DNA from: an uncultured Opitutia bacterium
Lineage (GTDB): Bacteria > Verrucomicrobiota > Verrucomicrobiia > Opitutales > UBA953
DNA length: 64,000 nt
Reading direction: 5' to 3'
Assembly: GCA_903913915.1 (NCBI GenBank)
Contig: CAIWNE010000064.1
Coordinates: 1-64,000, forward strand
Shown: one piece after another, positions 27,043 to 36,250 of the stretch
How the letters are laid out: each line of letters starts with the position of its first letter
Position numbering within the stretch: position 1 is the stretch's first letter
Program-made: the position numbers and the translations under genes
Notes under the pieces: generated by a model
The model's input: only the letters and a program-made list of their open reading frames with translations
Database searches by the model: none
Told to the model about the DNA's origin: nothing

Positions 27043-28389
27043 TCAGGCCTTGGCCTTGGGGCGGGCGAAGAACACGAGGGCGGCGGTCAGCAGGGACGTG
27101 AAGGCGAGGCCGTAGAGCCCGAAATACACCGACCCCGTCTGCTGCTTGATCCAGCCGAAGGCGATCGGCGCAGCCCAGCCGCCCAGGTTGCCGAGCGAGT
27201 TGATCAACGCGATGCCGGCGGCGGCGATCCGAGGGTCGAGGTTCTTCTGAGGAATCGGCCAGAAGAGGGAGGCGGCCGACTTGAAGCCGAGGGCGGCGAA
27301 GCAGATCGCCCCGAAGGCGACGGCCGGGGCGGAGCAGCCGGCGACGAACATGCCGCAACCGGCGACGACGAGGGCGGTGGCGACCCACGCCTGCTGGTTC
27401 TTCCAGCGGGCGGCGGCGTAGGCCGCGGCGATCATGCCGATGACCGAGACGATCCATGGGAGGGAATTGAGGAAGCCGGCCGACATGACGGAAATCGCCT
27501 TGGCGTCGGCATAGCCCAGCCAGCGCACGAACGCTTCGGTCGCACCGAGGAGGCCGCCATGGGGTCCCGGCGTCGCGAGCATCTCCTTGATGATGGTAGG
27601 CAGCCAGAAAGTCACCGCGTAGATCGTCAGCTGGATGGCGAAGTAGACGCCGCAGAAACCGAGCACGACGGGTGAGGTGAGCAGCGCGAACTTGTCGACG
27701 GAGCCGGGGTGGGCGGCTTGCGCGCTTTCCGCGGCGAGCGTGGTTTCGAGCGCGGAGCGTTCGTCGGTCGAGAGCCAGCGCGCCTGTCCGATGTCCGAAT
27801 CCAGCAGCAGCCAGAGGACCCCGGCCATCAGGACGGAGAAGACGCCTTCGAAGACGATCATCCATTGCCATGGCTGCAGGCCGGGGACGTGCAGCTGGAG
27901 GAGATAGGAGGAGAGCGGGCCGGAGAGGATGGTGGCGATGGCCGAACCGCTCAGGAAGATCGCCATGGCCTTGCCGCGGTCGGCCGACGGCAACCAGCGG
28001 GTGAAATAATAGACGACCCCGGGGAAGAAGCCGGCCTCGGCGGCGCCCAGCGCGAAGCGGAGGGCGTAGAACTCATGTTCGTTGCGGACGAAGGCGAGCC
28101 CGGTCGCGAGCACCCCCCAGGTCACGGCGATGATCGTGAGCCAGCGTCGGGCGCCGAGCCGTTCAAGGGCGAGGTTCGCGGGCACCTCCAGCAAGGCGTA
28201 GCCCCAGAAGAAAAGGCCGGCACCGAAGCCGTAGGCGAGGTCGCCGATGCCGAGTTCGGCTCCGAGCTGATCCTTGATGAAGCTGATGTTCACCCGATCG
28301 ACGTAGTTCACGACGAACATCACGACGAATAGCGGCAGCACGCGCCACTTGACCTTGGAGACCGCTGACTGGAGCTCGGTGCCGTGCAT
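27043..28389 (-). CDS. MFS transporter, ACS family, probable glucarate/galactarate uptake
   Basis: A 448-residue inner-membrane carrier with about 12 hydrophobic segments. It has the anion:cation symporter marks: LFVVMFVVNYVDRVNISF at the N-terminus, FFWGYALLEVPANLALERLGARRW (loop 2-3 motif), FALGAAEAGFFPGVVYYFTRWLP and ERSALE in the central loop. By family and position it probably imports D-glucarate or galactarate with protons, like GudP. The assignment of substrate rests on the operon. It starts 6 bases after the dehydratase stop and precedes gudD. Close relatives carry tartrate or hexuronates, so specificity is not proven. Confidence 0.85.
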   Translation of the reverse strand: MHGTELQSAVSKVKWRVLPLFVVMFVVNYVDRVNISFIKDQLGAELGIGDLAYGFGAGLFFWGYALLEVPANLALERLGARRWLTIIAVTWGVLATGLAFVRNEHEFYALRFALGAAEAGFFPGVVYYFTRWLPSADRGKAMAIFLSGSAIATILSGPLSSYLLQLHVPGLQPWQWMIVFEGVFSVLMAGVLWLLLDSDIGQARWLSTDERSALETTLAAESAQAAHPGSVDKFALLTSPVVLGFCGVYFAIQLTIYAVTFWLPTIIKEMLATPGPHGGLLGATEAFVRWLGYADAKAISVMSAGFLNSLPWIVSVIGMIAAAYAAARWKNQQAWVATALVVAGCGMFVAGCSAPAVAFGAICFAALGFKSAASLFWPIPQKNLDPRIAAAGIALINSLGNLGGWAAPIAFGWIKQQTGSVYFGLYGLAFTSLLTAALVFFARPKAKA

Positions 28390-28395
28390 CGCGGC

Positions 28396-29307
28396 TTACT
28401 TCACGCCGGCTTTCGCGATCAGGGCGGCGAGCTGTTCGGCTTCGGCCGGCTTGAGGTCGGTCAGGGGCGCCCGCACCGGGCCTGCGCCGTGGCCGACGAT
28501 CGTGGCGCCGGCCTTGATGATGCTGACGGCGTAACCCGCGCTCTTGTTGCGGATCTCGAGGTAGGGCAGGAAGAAGGTGTCCAGCAGGCGGTTCTGCGTG
28601 GCGTGGTCGTCCTTCGCGACGGCGTGGTAGAAGTCCATCGCGGTCTGCGGGATGAAGTTGAACACGGCGGACGAATAGACCGGCACGCCCATCGCCTTGT
28701 AGGCGGCGGCGTAGACTTCCGCGGTGGGCAGGCCGCCGAGGTAGCTGAAACGATCGCCCATGCGGCGGCGGATGGAGACCATGAGCTCGATATCGCCGAA
28801 GCCGTCCTTGTACCCGATGAGGTTCGGGTTGGCGGCGGCGAGCTTCTCGAGGTGGTGCGGCTGGAGGCGGCAGACGTTGCGGTTGTAGACGACGACGCCG
28901 ATCTTGACCGATTTGCAGACCTGGTCGACGTGGGCGGCGACGCCGTCCTGGTTGGTCTCCGTGAGGTAGTGGGGCAGGAGCAGGATGCCTTTGGCGCCGA
29001 GACGTTCGGCTTCCTGGGCGTACTGGATGGCCCCGCGCGTGGGGCCGCCGGCGCCGGCGAGGATCGGCACGAGGCCGTCGCAGGTGTCGACCGCGGTCTT
29101 GATCACGGAAGAGTATTCCTTGGGCTCGAGGGAGAAGAATTCGCCCGTGCCGCCTGCGGCGAAGAGCGCGGTGGCGCCATAGGGGGCGAGCCACTGGAGA
29201 CGCTTGGCGTAGCTCGGGGCGTCGAAGTCGCCGTCAGCCTTGAAGTCGGTGATCGGGAAGGAGAGCAGGCCGGACGAGAGGACTTTTTGGAGTTCGAGGG
29301 GTGACAT
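28396..29307 (-). CDS. 5-dehydro-4-deoxyglucarate dehydratase
   Basis: A class I aldolase-fold enzyme (DapA superfamily) that dehydrates and decarboxylates 5-dehydro-4-deoxyglucarate to 2-oxoglutarate semialdehyde. It has 303 residues. Family marks are [78 protein letters not shown] with the conserved Tyr, and the Schiff-base Lys in [12 protein letters not shown]. It lies second in the operon between the aldehyde dehydrogenase and the transporter, so substrate and product are channelled within one transcript. A TAGGG tandem tract fills the gap before its start. Confidence 0.94.
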   Translation of the reverse strand: MSPLELQKVLSSGLLSFPITDFKADGDFDAPSYAKRLQWLAPYGATALFAAGGTGEFFSLEPKEYSSVIKTAVDTCDGLVPILAGAGGPTRGAIQYAQEAERLGAKGILLLPHYLTETNQDGVAAHVDQVCKSVKIGVVVYNRNVCRLQPHHLEKLAAANPNLIGYKDGFGDIELMVSIRRRMGDRFSYLGGLPTAEVYAAAYKAMGVPVYSSAVFNFIPQTAMDFYHAVAKDDHATQNRLLDTFFLPYLEIRNKSAGYAVSIIKAGATIVGHGAGPVRAPLTDLKPAEAEQLAALIAKAGVK

Positions 29308-29314
29308 GGGCGAA

Positions 29315-29344
29315 ATAGGGATAGGGCTAGGGCTAGGGGTAGGG
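29315..29344. repeat. Hexanucleotide tandem tract, five TAGGG cores (G-quadruplex motif)
   Basis: TAGGG occurs at 29316, 29322, 29328, 29334 and 29340, exactly every 6 bases. On the plus strand this is five G3 runs with 3-base loops, a textbook quadruplex motif. The genes here run on the minus strand, so the mRNA carries the C-rich complement. The tract fills the 39-base gap inside the glucarate operon. Confidence 0.85.
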
Positions 29345-29346
29345 CG

Positions 29347-30936
29347 TCAGAGGGCGGCGTTGGAGCGGACGCCGTTGACGAGGCGCGAGAGGCCGAGGGG
29401 GTTGGCGTTCTGGAGTTCGGCGGGCAGGGCGGCATCCGGGTAGTTCTGGAAGCAGACGAGCCGCGTGAAGCGGTAGATGGCGTTGGAGCCGACGGAAGTG
29501 GTGCGTCCGTCGGAGAGCGAAGGGTAAGGCCCGCCGTGCACGATGGCATGCGAGACTTCCACGCCGGTGGGGAAGCCATTGATCACTACGCGTCCGGCGA
29601 CGGCCTCGAGGCGTGCGATGAGCGCGGCGTGCTGCGCCAGTTCGGCGTCAGTGCCATGGACGGTCGCGGTGAGGTTGCCGTGGAGGGCGCCGAGGACGGC
29701 GTCGACCTCGCGCTGGTCGGCGCACCAGATGACGAGCGAGCTTGGTCCGAAGATCTCTTCCTGCAGCGAGCCGTCGGCGACGAACGTCTTGGCGTCGGTC
29801 GCGAACAACGTGGCCACGGCGCGGTTGGGCTGTCCGCTGGACTTGCCTTGGGCGAGCGTCTTGACGCCTGCCTGGGCGGCGCGGGCGGTCAGGCCTTTCT
29901 GGTAGGCCTGATGGATACCGGCGGTGAGCATGACGCCGTCGGCGCAATCGGTGAAGAGCGCGGAGAGTTTCGCGACGAAGGCTTCCGCGGCGGCGGAACG
30001 GGTCAGGATGATCAGGCCAGGCTGGGTGCAGAACTGGCCGACGCCGAGCGTGCACGAACCGAGCAGGCCGGTCGCGATGGCTTCGCCGCGGGCGGCGAGC
30101 GCGCCTTCGAGGAGGACGACCGGATTGACGCTGCTCATCTCGGCGTAGACCGGAATCGGGGTCGGGCGGGCGGCGGCGGTGTCCATGAGCGCGCGTCCGC
30201 CGACGCGGGAGCCGGTGAAGCCGATGGCGCGCAGGGCAGGGTGTTTGGCGACCTGCTGGCCGATGACACGGCCTTCGCCCATCAGCAGGGAGAAGGTGCC
30301 TTCCGGCAGTCCGGCGGCCTTCACGGCTTCGACGATCAGTCCGCCCATGATCTCGGCGGTGCCGACGTGCGCATGGTGAGCCATCACGATGACCGGGCAG
30401 CCCGCGGCCAAGGCGGAAGCGGTATCACCGCCGGCGACGGAGTAGGCGAAGGGGAAGTTGCTGGCGCAGAAGACGGCGACGGGACCGACTGGGCGGAGCT
30501 GCGAACGATGATCGGGCTTCGGCAGCGGCTTGCGGTCCGGGTTGGCGGTCTCGATGCGGGCGTCGATCCAATCGCCCTTCTCGACGAGGTCGGCGAAGAG
30601 GCGCAGCTGGCCCATCGTGCGGCCGATCTCGCCTTGGCAGCGGGCCTCGGGCAGGCCTGTTTCTTGCGTGGCGCGGGCGACCAGGGAAGGCGTCGCGGCT
30701 TCGATGCGGCTGGCGATGTCGCGGAGGAAGGCGGCCTTCTTCTTGCCTGAAAGAGCGGCGAGCGTCGGGGTGGCCTGGGCGGCCAGGTCGCAGGCTTTTT
30801 CGGCCTCGGCGGGGGTGGCCGGGAAGAAATCCGGCTCGAGCGCGGTCGCCGTCGCCGGGTTGGTGGCGCGGTAGGGGGCGGCGGCGGATTGTCCGCGGGA
30901 GAAACCGATGAAAGAGTAGCCGAGGAGGGAAGACAT
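29347..30936 (-). CDS. 2-oxoglutarate semialdehyde (2,5-dioxovalerate) dehydrogenase
   Basis: Oxidises 2-oxoglutarate semialdehyde to 2-oxoglutarate with NAD(P), the last step of the pathway. It has 529 residues, the longer type used with sugar-acid dehydratases. Marks are RPVGPVAVFCASNFPFAYSVAGGDTASALAAGCPVIV, the cofactor part GFTGSRVGGRALMD, the catalytic Glu in AEMSSVNPV, the catalytic Cys in GQFCTQPGL, and EEIFGPSSLVI. It is the first gene of the operon. Upstream on the minus strand, TTGCCT, 17 bases and TATCCC form a possible promoter whose -10 lies in the C-rich complement of a TAGGGG tract. The N-terminus GYSFIGF-SRG is usual for this group. Confidence 0.92.
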   Translation of the reverse strand: MSSLLGYSFIGFSRGQSAAAPYRATNPATATALEPDFFPATPAEAEKACDLAAQATPTLAALSGKKKAAFLRDIASRIEAATPSLVARATQETGLPEARCQGEIGRTMGQLRLFADLVEKGDWIDARIETANPDRKPLPKPDHRSQLRPVGPVAVFCASNFPFAYSVAGGDTASALAAGCPVIVMAHHAHVGTAEIMGGLIVEAVKAAGLPEGTFSLLMGEGRVIGQQVAKHPALRAIGFTGSRVGGRALMDTAAARPTPIPVYAEMSSVNPVVLLEGALAARGEAIATGLLGSCTLGVGQFCTQPGLIILTRSAAAEAFVAKLSALFTDCADGVMLTAGIHQAYQKGLTARAAQAGVKTLAQGKSSGQPNRAVATLFATDAKTFVADGSLQEEIFGPSSLVIWCADQREVDAVLGALHGNLTATVHGTDAELAQHAALIARLEAVAGRVVINGFPTGVEVSHAIVHGGPYPSLSDGRTTSVGSNAIYRFTRLVCFQNYPDAALPAELQNANPLGLSRLVNGVRSNAAL

Positions 30937-30940
30937 GGAA

Positions 30941-30963
30941 GAGGGCTAGGGGATAGGGGAGGG
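30941..30963. repeat. Short G-rich tract with 7-base period upstream of the glucarate operon
   Basis: TAGGGG occurs at 30947 and 30954, flanked by GAGGG on both sides, giving four G-runs with a period of 7. It resembles the tract at 29315, so both ends of the aldehyde dehydrogenase gene carry related G-rich repeats. Confidence 0.65.
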
Positions 30964-31045
30964 CTGGTCCGGAGGCAAACAAGATAGGCCGAGGGTTCGG
31001 GTTGCGATAGGCCGGTTTTGTCCAAGCATCGCCTCCGCCCCGCCT

Positions 31046-32602
31046 ATGCGCTTCGCCCTTCTTTGCGGTCTCTTGCTGGCCTCGCTCCTCCCGGCGGCGG
31101 AGCGCCCGAATATCATCGTCATCCTGGCCGACGACCAAGGCTTCGGGGATTTCTCGGCGAACAATCCGCAGGGCAAGATCCCGACGCCGAACCTGGACGC
31201 CTTGGCCAAGGGCGGACTCCGTTTCACCGACGGGCATACCTCGTCGGGCGTCTGCACCCCCTCGCGGTACAGCCTGCTGACCGGACGTTATCACTGGCGC
31301 ACGCGCCTGCAGTCCGGAGTCCTCGGCGGTTTTTCGCCGCCGCTCATCGCCAAGGACCGGCTCACCGTCGCCGGGCTTCTCAAGCAGCAAGGCTATGCCA
31401 CGGGTTGCTTCGGTAAGTGGCACCTCGGGATGAGCTTCCCGGTCGCCGGCGGCGGTTACGCGGACGACGGCGGGGTGTATGACAAGAACCCGAAGAACGT
31501 CGGCATGATCGATTTCGCCGGCGACATCGTCGGCGGGCCGGTCGATCACGGCTTCGACGCTTTCTATGGGATCAGCGCTTCGCTCGACATGCCGCCGTTC
31601 GTCTGGATCAAGGACCGTCGCATGACGGAGATTCCCAGCGCGACGAAGACCTGGCTTCGCACGGGCCCGGCCGGACCGAAATTCGAGGCCATCGACGTGC
31701 TGCCTTCGGTTATCGACCATACGATCGCTTTCATCGAGACGCAGCGGAAGGCCGATCCGGCCAGGCCGTTCTTCGCCTATGTGGCCCTGAACGCGCCGCA
31801 TACGCCGATCGTGCCGACCAAGGAGTTCCAGGGGGCCAGCGGGATCAGTCCTTACGCCGATTTCGTGAGGCAGGTCGATCATGACGTCGGCCGGTTGCTG
31901 GCCTCCCTGGAGAAACAGGGCCTGGCCGGAGATACGCTGGTGATCTTCACGTCCGACAACGGTTGCTCGACGGCGGCCAAGATTCCAGAACTCCGGAAGG
32001 CCGGACATGAACCGAGCTACATCTATCGTGGCAACAAGGCAGACCTTTACGAAGGCGGCCACCGCGTGCCGTTCGTCGTGCGCTGGCCCGGGAAGGTCAA
32101 ACCGGGGGTTTCTTCGGCCCTCGTCGGCCAGATCGACTTCCTCGCCACCTTTGCGGAGATCACCGGCGCGAACGTCCCTGTCGCCATGGCCGAAGACAGC
32201 GTGAGTTTCCTGCCGGTCTTGCGCGGCGACAAGGCCGAGGTCCGTCAGGGCATCGTGAGCCAGTCGATCAACGGCAGTTTCGCGATCCGTGACGGCCAGT
32301 GGAAGCTCTGCCTCTGCGCCGGCTCGGGCGGCTGGAGTTCGCCGAAGCCGGGAGCGGAAGAGGCGGGCCTGCCCCCTGTGCAGCTGTTCGACCTTGCGAA
32401 GGATCCGGGCGAACGGAACAACCTACAGGCCGAGTTCCCGGAGCGTGTCGCGGCCATGAAGGCTGAGCTCGAGAAGATCGTCGCCCGCGGACGGAGCACG
32501 CCGGGCGCCGACCTCGCGAACGACGTCCCCGTCCAGCTCATCAAGAAAAGCCTAGGCGGGAAGGCGAAATCCAAGAAAAACGGAAAACTTTCAGATGAGT
32601 AA
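31046..32602 (+). CDS. Secreted sulfatase (formylglycine type)
   Basis: Hydrolyses sulfate esters, probably on sulfated polysaccharides; 518 residues with signal MRFALLCGLLLASLLPAA. The formylglycine site is VCTPSRYSLLTGR, with Cys70 as the residue to be converted. Metal-binding motifs are IILADDQGFGDF-like sequence at the start (NIIVILADDQG), FGKWHLG, and FTSDNGCS near residue 310. It belongs to the S1 arylsulfatase family; the substrate cannot be told. No maturase (FGE or anSME) is in the window. The stop overlaps the ATG of the next gene by 8 bases, so the two are coupled. No Shine-Dalgarno sequence. Confidence 0.93.
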   Translation: MRFALLCGLLLASLLPAAERPNIIVILADDQGFGDFSANNPQGKIPTPNLDALAKGGLRFTDGHTSSGVCTPSRYSLLTGRYHWRTRLQSGVLGGFSPPLIAKDRLTVAGLLKQQGYATGCFGKWHLGMSFPVAGGGYADDGGVYDKNPKNVGMIDFAGDIVGGPVDHGFDAFYGISASLDMPPFVWIKDRRMTEIPSATKTWLRTGPAGPKFEAIDVLPSVIDHTIAFIETQRKADPARPFFAYVALNAPHTPIVPTKEFQGASGISPYADFVRQVDHDVGRLLASLEKQGLAGDTLVIFTSDNGCSTAAKIPELRKAGHEPSYIYRGNKADLYEGGHRVPFVVRWPGKVKPGVSSALVGQIDFLATFAEITGANVPVAMAEDSVSFLPVLRGDKAEVRQGIVSQSINGSFAIRDGQWKLCLCAGSGGWSSPKPGAEEAGLPPVQLFDLAKDPGERNNLQAEFPERVAAMKAELEKIVARGRSTPGADLANDVPVQLIKKSLGGKAKSKKNGKLSDE

Positions 32603-33359
32603 TTGGCTATCTTTGCTTCTATGTTCCGTCTGCATGCCGTTGCTGGCGGAGGAACTGCCGCCGACGTTCCTGGCCTTGCGTGGGAAGGAACTGGCCCGTC
32701 AGGACCTCACGACCCTGCCGGCGTTGAGCGCCGACAAGCCCAAGGGTTTCGCGAGCGGCTTCGCCGGCTGGCGATTCAGCACGATCGCGAACAGCGGACG
32801 TTCCGGTAGCTGGAACGTCGCCGATGGTGCGTTCCATGGCATGGAGGGTCTGTCGGCGAACCATCCGGCCACGGCTTCCTTCGGGCTGCCTTATCAGGAT
32901 GCGGTCATCCAGGTGGAATTCCGCCTGAACGACGTCCCGCTGGAAGGACGCAAATACCGTTCGGTCTTCATCAAGGCGACCGACGAAAAGGATTACGTGA
33001 CGGCTTTCTTCATCAGCCCGACCGGAAGCAATCTCACCGCTTACTCCGCTGAGCGCATCAATCCGCTCAACAAGCAGCGCGACAAGGAGCCGCCGATCGG
33101 CGTGCCGCAATCGCTGAAGCTGGGCGAGTGGTATGTCGCCGTGCTGGAGATCCGAGGTCGGGAGGCCGTCGCGACCGTCGCCGGCAAGAGCACGACGGGG
33201 TCGCACCCGTTGTTCGGAAGCCCGAAGCAGAGCGTGATGCTCGGCGTCGGTGTCGACGCCAGTTTCCGCAACCTGCGGATCTGGGAGGCCTTGCCTAATC
33301 CCGACTGGGCCAGGAACAGGGAAGCCATCCTGGCGGCGATGAAGCCGGCCAAGAAGTGA
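32595..33359 (+). CDS. Secreted DUF1080-like (concanavalin-fold) protein
   Basis: A 254-residue exported protein with signal MSNWLSLLLCSVCMPLLA. The body resembles the 3-keto-disaccharide hydrolase/DUF1080 or LamG-like beta-sandwich: FAGWRFSTIANSGRSGSWNVADGAFHGMEG, AVIQVEFRLNDVPLEG, and a C-terminal LGVGVDASFRNLRIWEAL. Such domains bind or act on carbohydrates and are abundant in PVC bacteria. It begins inside the sulfatase stop region (overlap of 8 bases) and its stop abuts the convergent gene with no gap. Co-translation with the sulfatase suggests a shared polysaccharide substrate. Catalysis is not shown by any motif I can name. Confidence 0.72.
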   Translation: MSNWLSLLLCSVCMPLLAEELPPTFLALRGKELARQDLTTLPALSADKPKGFASGFAGWRFSTIANSGRSGSWNVADGAFHGMEGLSANHPATASFGLPYQDAVIQVEFRLNDVPLEGRKYRSVFIKATDEKDYVTAFFISPTGSNLTAYSAERINPLNKQRDKEPPIGVPQSLKLGEWYVAVLEIRGREAVATVAGKSTTGSHPLFGSPKQSVMLGVGVDASFRNLRIWEALPNPDWARNREAILAAMKPAKK

Positions 33360-33821
33360 TCAGTCGGCCAGCTGCGCGATCAGCTTGAGCGTCTCGAGCG
33401 GGGCCTTGTGCGTCTTCGCGGCGTTATGCAGGCCGGGCGGGAGGAGGTCGATCGCCATGGCCTTCAGTTCCTCGAGGCGGGCGCAGAGCTTGTCGAGGCA
33501 GGCCTCGGCCTGCTTTTCGTCGGCCCAGACGTCGTAGATGGTCACCATCTCGCCCGGCTTGTCGCCGTCGATCTCGCCTTCGCCGACCTCGTAGTCGCAG
33601 TCGAGGAGCTCGTCCCAGAAGTTGGCGTCGAGGTCGAGGGCGTCCTCGAGTTCATAGAGGCGGATGCCGCTCATCCATTCGTTGAGCAGCGTGAAGGCGT
33701 CGCGGTGGGCGGGGAGCACTTCGGTGAAGGTGTCGCGGATGCCGACCGCGATGAGCGTCAGGCCGTCGACGGTGTCGCCCAGCTGAGGGCCGTCGAAGGG
33801 AGGAGTCGGGTCGGTGGACAT
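33360..33821 (-). CDS. Hypothetical acidic protein
   Basis: A 153-residue protein I do not recognise. It is soluble and acidic (ELEDALDLDANFWDELLDCDYEVGEGEIDGD), without signal peptide or membrane segment, and mostly helical by appearance. The start at 33821 (MSTDPTPPFDGPQ) is chosen because the longer reading upstream runs into the GHL10 gene and has Arg/His-rich shadow composition. It sits between the DUF1080-like gene (stops abut) and the GHL10 hydrolase on the same strand. No function is inferred. Confidence 0.65.
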   Translation of the reverse strand: MSTDPTPPFDGPQLGDTVDGLTLIAVGIRDTFTEVLPAHRDAFTLLNEWMSGIRLYELEDALDLDANFWDELLDCDYEVGEGEIDGDKPGEMVTIYDVWADEKQAEACLDKLCARLEELKAMAIDLLPPGLHNAAKTHKAPLETLKLIAQLAD

Positions 33822-33871
33822 GCCGAAAAGGGATGCGACATGGGGCCGGGAGCGCCAGCCAATAGTGCCCG

Positions 33872-36250
33872 TCAGCGCTTGGTCGGGCCCAGTCCCAAGG
33901 CCGGGATCATCTCCTTGGCCTCCCGTTCGCCATAGTTGAACAGGATGAAGCCCCGGGTGTCGTAGCGACGCGTGATCTCGATCTGACGCACCGTCGCGTC
34001 GGGGGCGAGGGTGGTGCGCGACGAGGTGATGCCGATGCCCGGGATGAGTCCGGCCGGCCCGGCCCACGCCTTCTGCTGGCGGATCCAGCTGTCGTAGCCT
34101 GTCTCGCTATCCGTGTAATCCATCGGGCAGACGAAATCGAGCCAGCCTCGGTCGCACCATAGCTTCCAGTCCTGCATCACCGTGCGGCTGTCCTGGTCAC
34201 ATTGGCGGAAGACCGCGGCGCTGACCTTGATGCCCGGACGGACCTTGCGCACTTCCTCGCTGGTCGTGCGGACGACGGTGTTGATGTTCTCCTGGCACCA
34301 CTTGATCCATGCTTCGCGACGGGCGCCCTTGGGTTGGACGTCGGCCGGCCAGTCGGCCACGGGGCATCCGGTGGAACTTTCGAAGCGTTCCCGGCACGGT
34401 GGGCAGAAGCAGTGGCGACCGTCCGGATAGCGGATGTAGTCGAAATGAATCCCGTCGACCGGGTAATTGCGCGCGACCTCGACCAGCGCTTCGCGTTCGA
34501 GCGCGGCGTTGAGCGGACTGGAGGGGCAGAGCCACGGTTCTTCTTCGCCGGTGTCGCTCATCTGCAGGCGGTGTTCCGCACGGAGTTTGGCGACGAACTC
34601 CTTGGGCACGTCGCGCCCGAGGTTCCAGTCGACCTTCCAGACATGGATCTGCAGGCCATGCTTGCGGCAGGCGGTGAGGCATTCGGCGATCTGGTCGCCC
34701 TTGGTGCCGATATCCGCCGCGACCGGCAGGACCTTGCTCGGATAGTAGGCGACTCCGCCCCAGAGCATGTTCGGGAAGACTGCGGTGAAGCCGTTATTCT
34801 TCAGGTTGAGGACGGCGTCATCCCAGGTGCGGTTCTTGACGCCGTAGGCGCTGTGGCACCAGACCGCCCGGAATTCGCCGGGCTTGGCCGGATGCGCGAG
34901 GCAGTAGGCTTCCTGGAAGAGGGCCATCGCCGCGTCGGCGCTGGCGAGCGCCTGGGTGAAGCGGGCGGCCTTCTCGTGGGCGAGCGTATCCCCCTTCGCG
35001 GCGATCGATGCCTCGAGGCGCGCGAGCGCCATCGGCGTGATGCCGGGTCGGGAGCGCACGAAGGCGCAGGCGGCGGCGAAGTCCTTGAAGTCGCCCAACT
35101 CGTCGAGTCGGCGCAGTCTGGCGGCGATGCTGTCATGCCAGAACGCCGGACGGAGCAGGCCGGCCATCGCGAGGAGCAGCTGGGCCTTGTTCTCCTTGTC
35201 GTCGTCGAGGAGCACGTGCGTCATCAGCACGGCGTTGTCCGAGGCGATGATCGCGGGGAAGCCGGAGGGTTTGCCGGTATCGTCGAACCATTCGGCGACG
35301 GTACGGCTGCGTCCGACGATCGGCTGATGGGTGATGATGTTCCATGAGGCCTGACCGGTGACGGCGGGGGCGCCGATCAGCGCTTCGCCGACCGGTCGGA
35401 TCGAGGCGAACCGTCCCTTGGGGTCGGCGATCAGATGCTTGCCTGGTCCGATGCCGGTCGCGGCGAGCAGGCGGGGCGGGAGGGAGTAGAAGGCCAGCAG
35501 GCGGCCCTTTGCCTTCAGGTAGCCTTCGATGGCGGCGACGGTGCCCTCGCTGAGCTGGGTGTTGTTCGGGAGGATGAGCAGCTCGGCCTTGGCCAGGATG
35601 CCCGCAGTGAGTTCGGATTCGGTGACGGAGGCGTGGCGGAGGCCGCGGGCGCTCAGCTGGCGGGCCACGCGTTCGTCGAATCGTTCCTTGGATTCAGGTG
35701 ACTTGAGCAACAGCACATGGGTGTCTTCGCCCAGCTGGCCGAGTTTCCGTATGCCGCGGATCTCGAACGAGGTGTCCTTGTCTGCGGCACGATAGGCCGC
35801 GACACGGATCATCCTGATCTGTTGCCAGCCGGCTGGGTTGCCTTCGGTCTTGGCGGAGTCTTTGCGGATCTCGACCGTGGTCCATTCCGTGGTGCGTTGC
35901 GGGTTGAAGTTGACGTTGTACCATCCGCCCTTGGTCTCGAAGTAGACATGGAACTGGGCGATCGGCGCACGATCGCGGCAGCGGATCTCGAGCCGGACGC
36001 CTTCGGCGGAGGATAGGTCCAGGTCGACCTTGTGGTCCCAGTAGGCGCGCGCGCCCTTGAAGGTGCTGAAGTCGCAATCAAGGCGCAGGACGTGGGCGAT
36101 GTCATCTTGGCCGACCTTGGCAGGCGCCGAACCTTCGATCGGTCGCCATGCCCGCGCGGCGGCGGCGTCATCGGGGTAGTCGCAGGCGACGATGGGTTCG
36201 GCGGCGTGCAAGGCGCACGTCGCGAAGAAGGCCAGGAGCGACAGGCGCAT
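33872..36250 (-). CDS. Secreted family-10-like glycosyl hydrolase (GHL10)
   Basis: A 792-residue exported protein (signal MRLSLLAFFATCALHA). Residues about 20-170 form a beta-sandwich, perhaps carbohydrate-binding. About 180-370 resembles the flavodoxin-like or amidotransferase-like domain often placed before such hydrolases (HVLLLKSPESKERFDERVARQL, ELLILPNN). The C-terminal TIM barrel is GHL10 type: EFRAVWCHSAYG, FTAVFPNMLWGGVAYYPS, QIHVWKVDWN, YPVDGIHFDYIRYPDG, VSAAVFRQ, WLDFVCPMDY, and RGFILFNYGE at the end. Substrate unknown. The start overlaps the stop of the isomerase-like gene by 1 base, so both form one operon. Confidence 0.86.
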   Translation of the reverse strand: MRLSLLAFFATCALHAAEPIVACDYPDDAAAARAWRPIEGSAPAKVGQDDIAHVLRLDCDFSTFKGARAYWDHKVDLDLSSAEGVRLEIRCRDRAPIAQFHVYFETKGGWYNVNFNPQRTTEWTTVEIRKDSAKTEGNPAGWQQIRMIRVAAYRAADKDTSFEIRGIRKLGQLGEDTHVLLLKSPESKERFDERVARQLSARGLRHASVTESELTAGILAKAELLILPNNTQLSEGTVAAIEGYLKAKGRLLAFYSLPPRLLAATGIGPGKHLIADPKGRFASIRPVGEALIGAPAVTGQASWNIITHQPIVGRSRTVAEWFDDTGKPSGFPAIIASDNAVLMTHVLLDDDKENKAQLLLAMAGLLRPAFWHDSIAARLRRLDELGDFKDFAAACAFVRSRPGITPMALARLEASIAAKGDTLAHEKAARFTQALASADAAMALFQEAYCLAHPAKPGEFRAVWCHSAYGVKNRTWDDAVLNLKNNGFTAVFPNMLWGGVAYYPSKVLPVAADIGTKGDQIAECLTACRKHGLQIHVWKVDWNLGRDVPKEFVAKLRAEHRLQMSDTGEEEPWLCPSSPLNAALEREALVEVARNYPVDGIHFDYIRYPDGRHCFCPPCRERFESSTGCPVADWPADVQPKGARREAWIKWCQENINTVVRTTSEEVRKVRPGIKVSAAVFRQCDQDSRTVMQDWKLWCDRGWLDFVCPMDYTDSETGYDSWIRQQKAWAGPAGLIPGIGITSSRTTLAPDATVRQIEITRRYDTRGFILFNYGEREAKEMIPALGLGPTKR

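Noticed and set aside
29315-29344. Telomere or chromosome end
   Set aside because: The TAGGG tract is short and internal to an operon; nothing else suggests a linear end.
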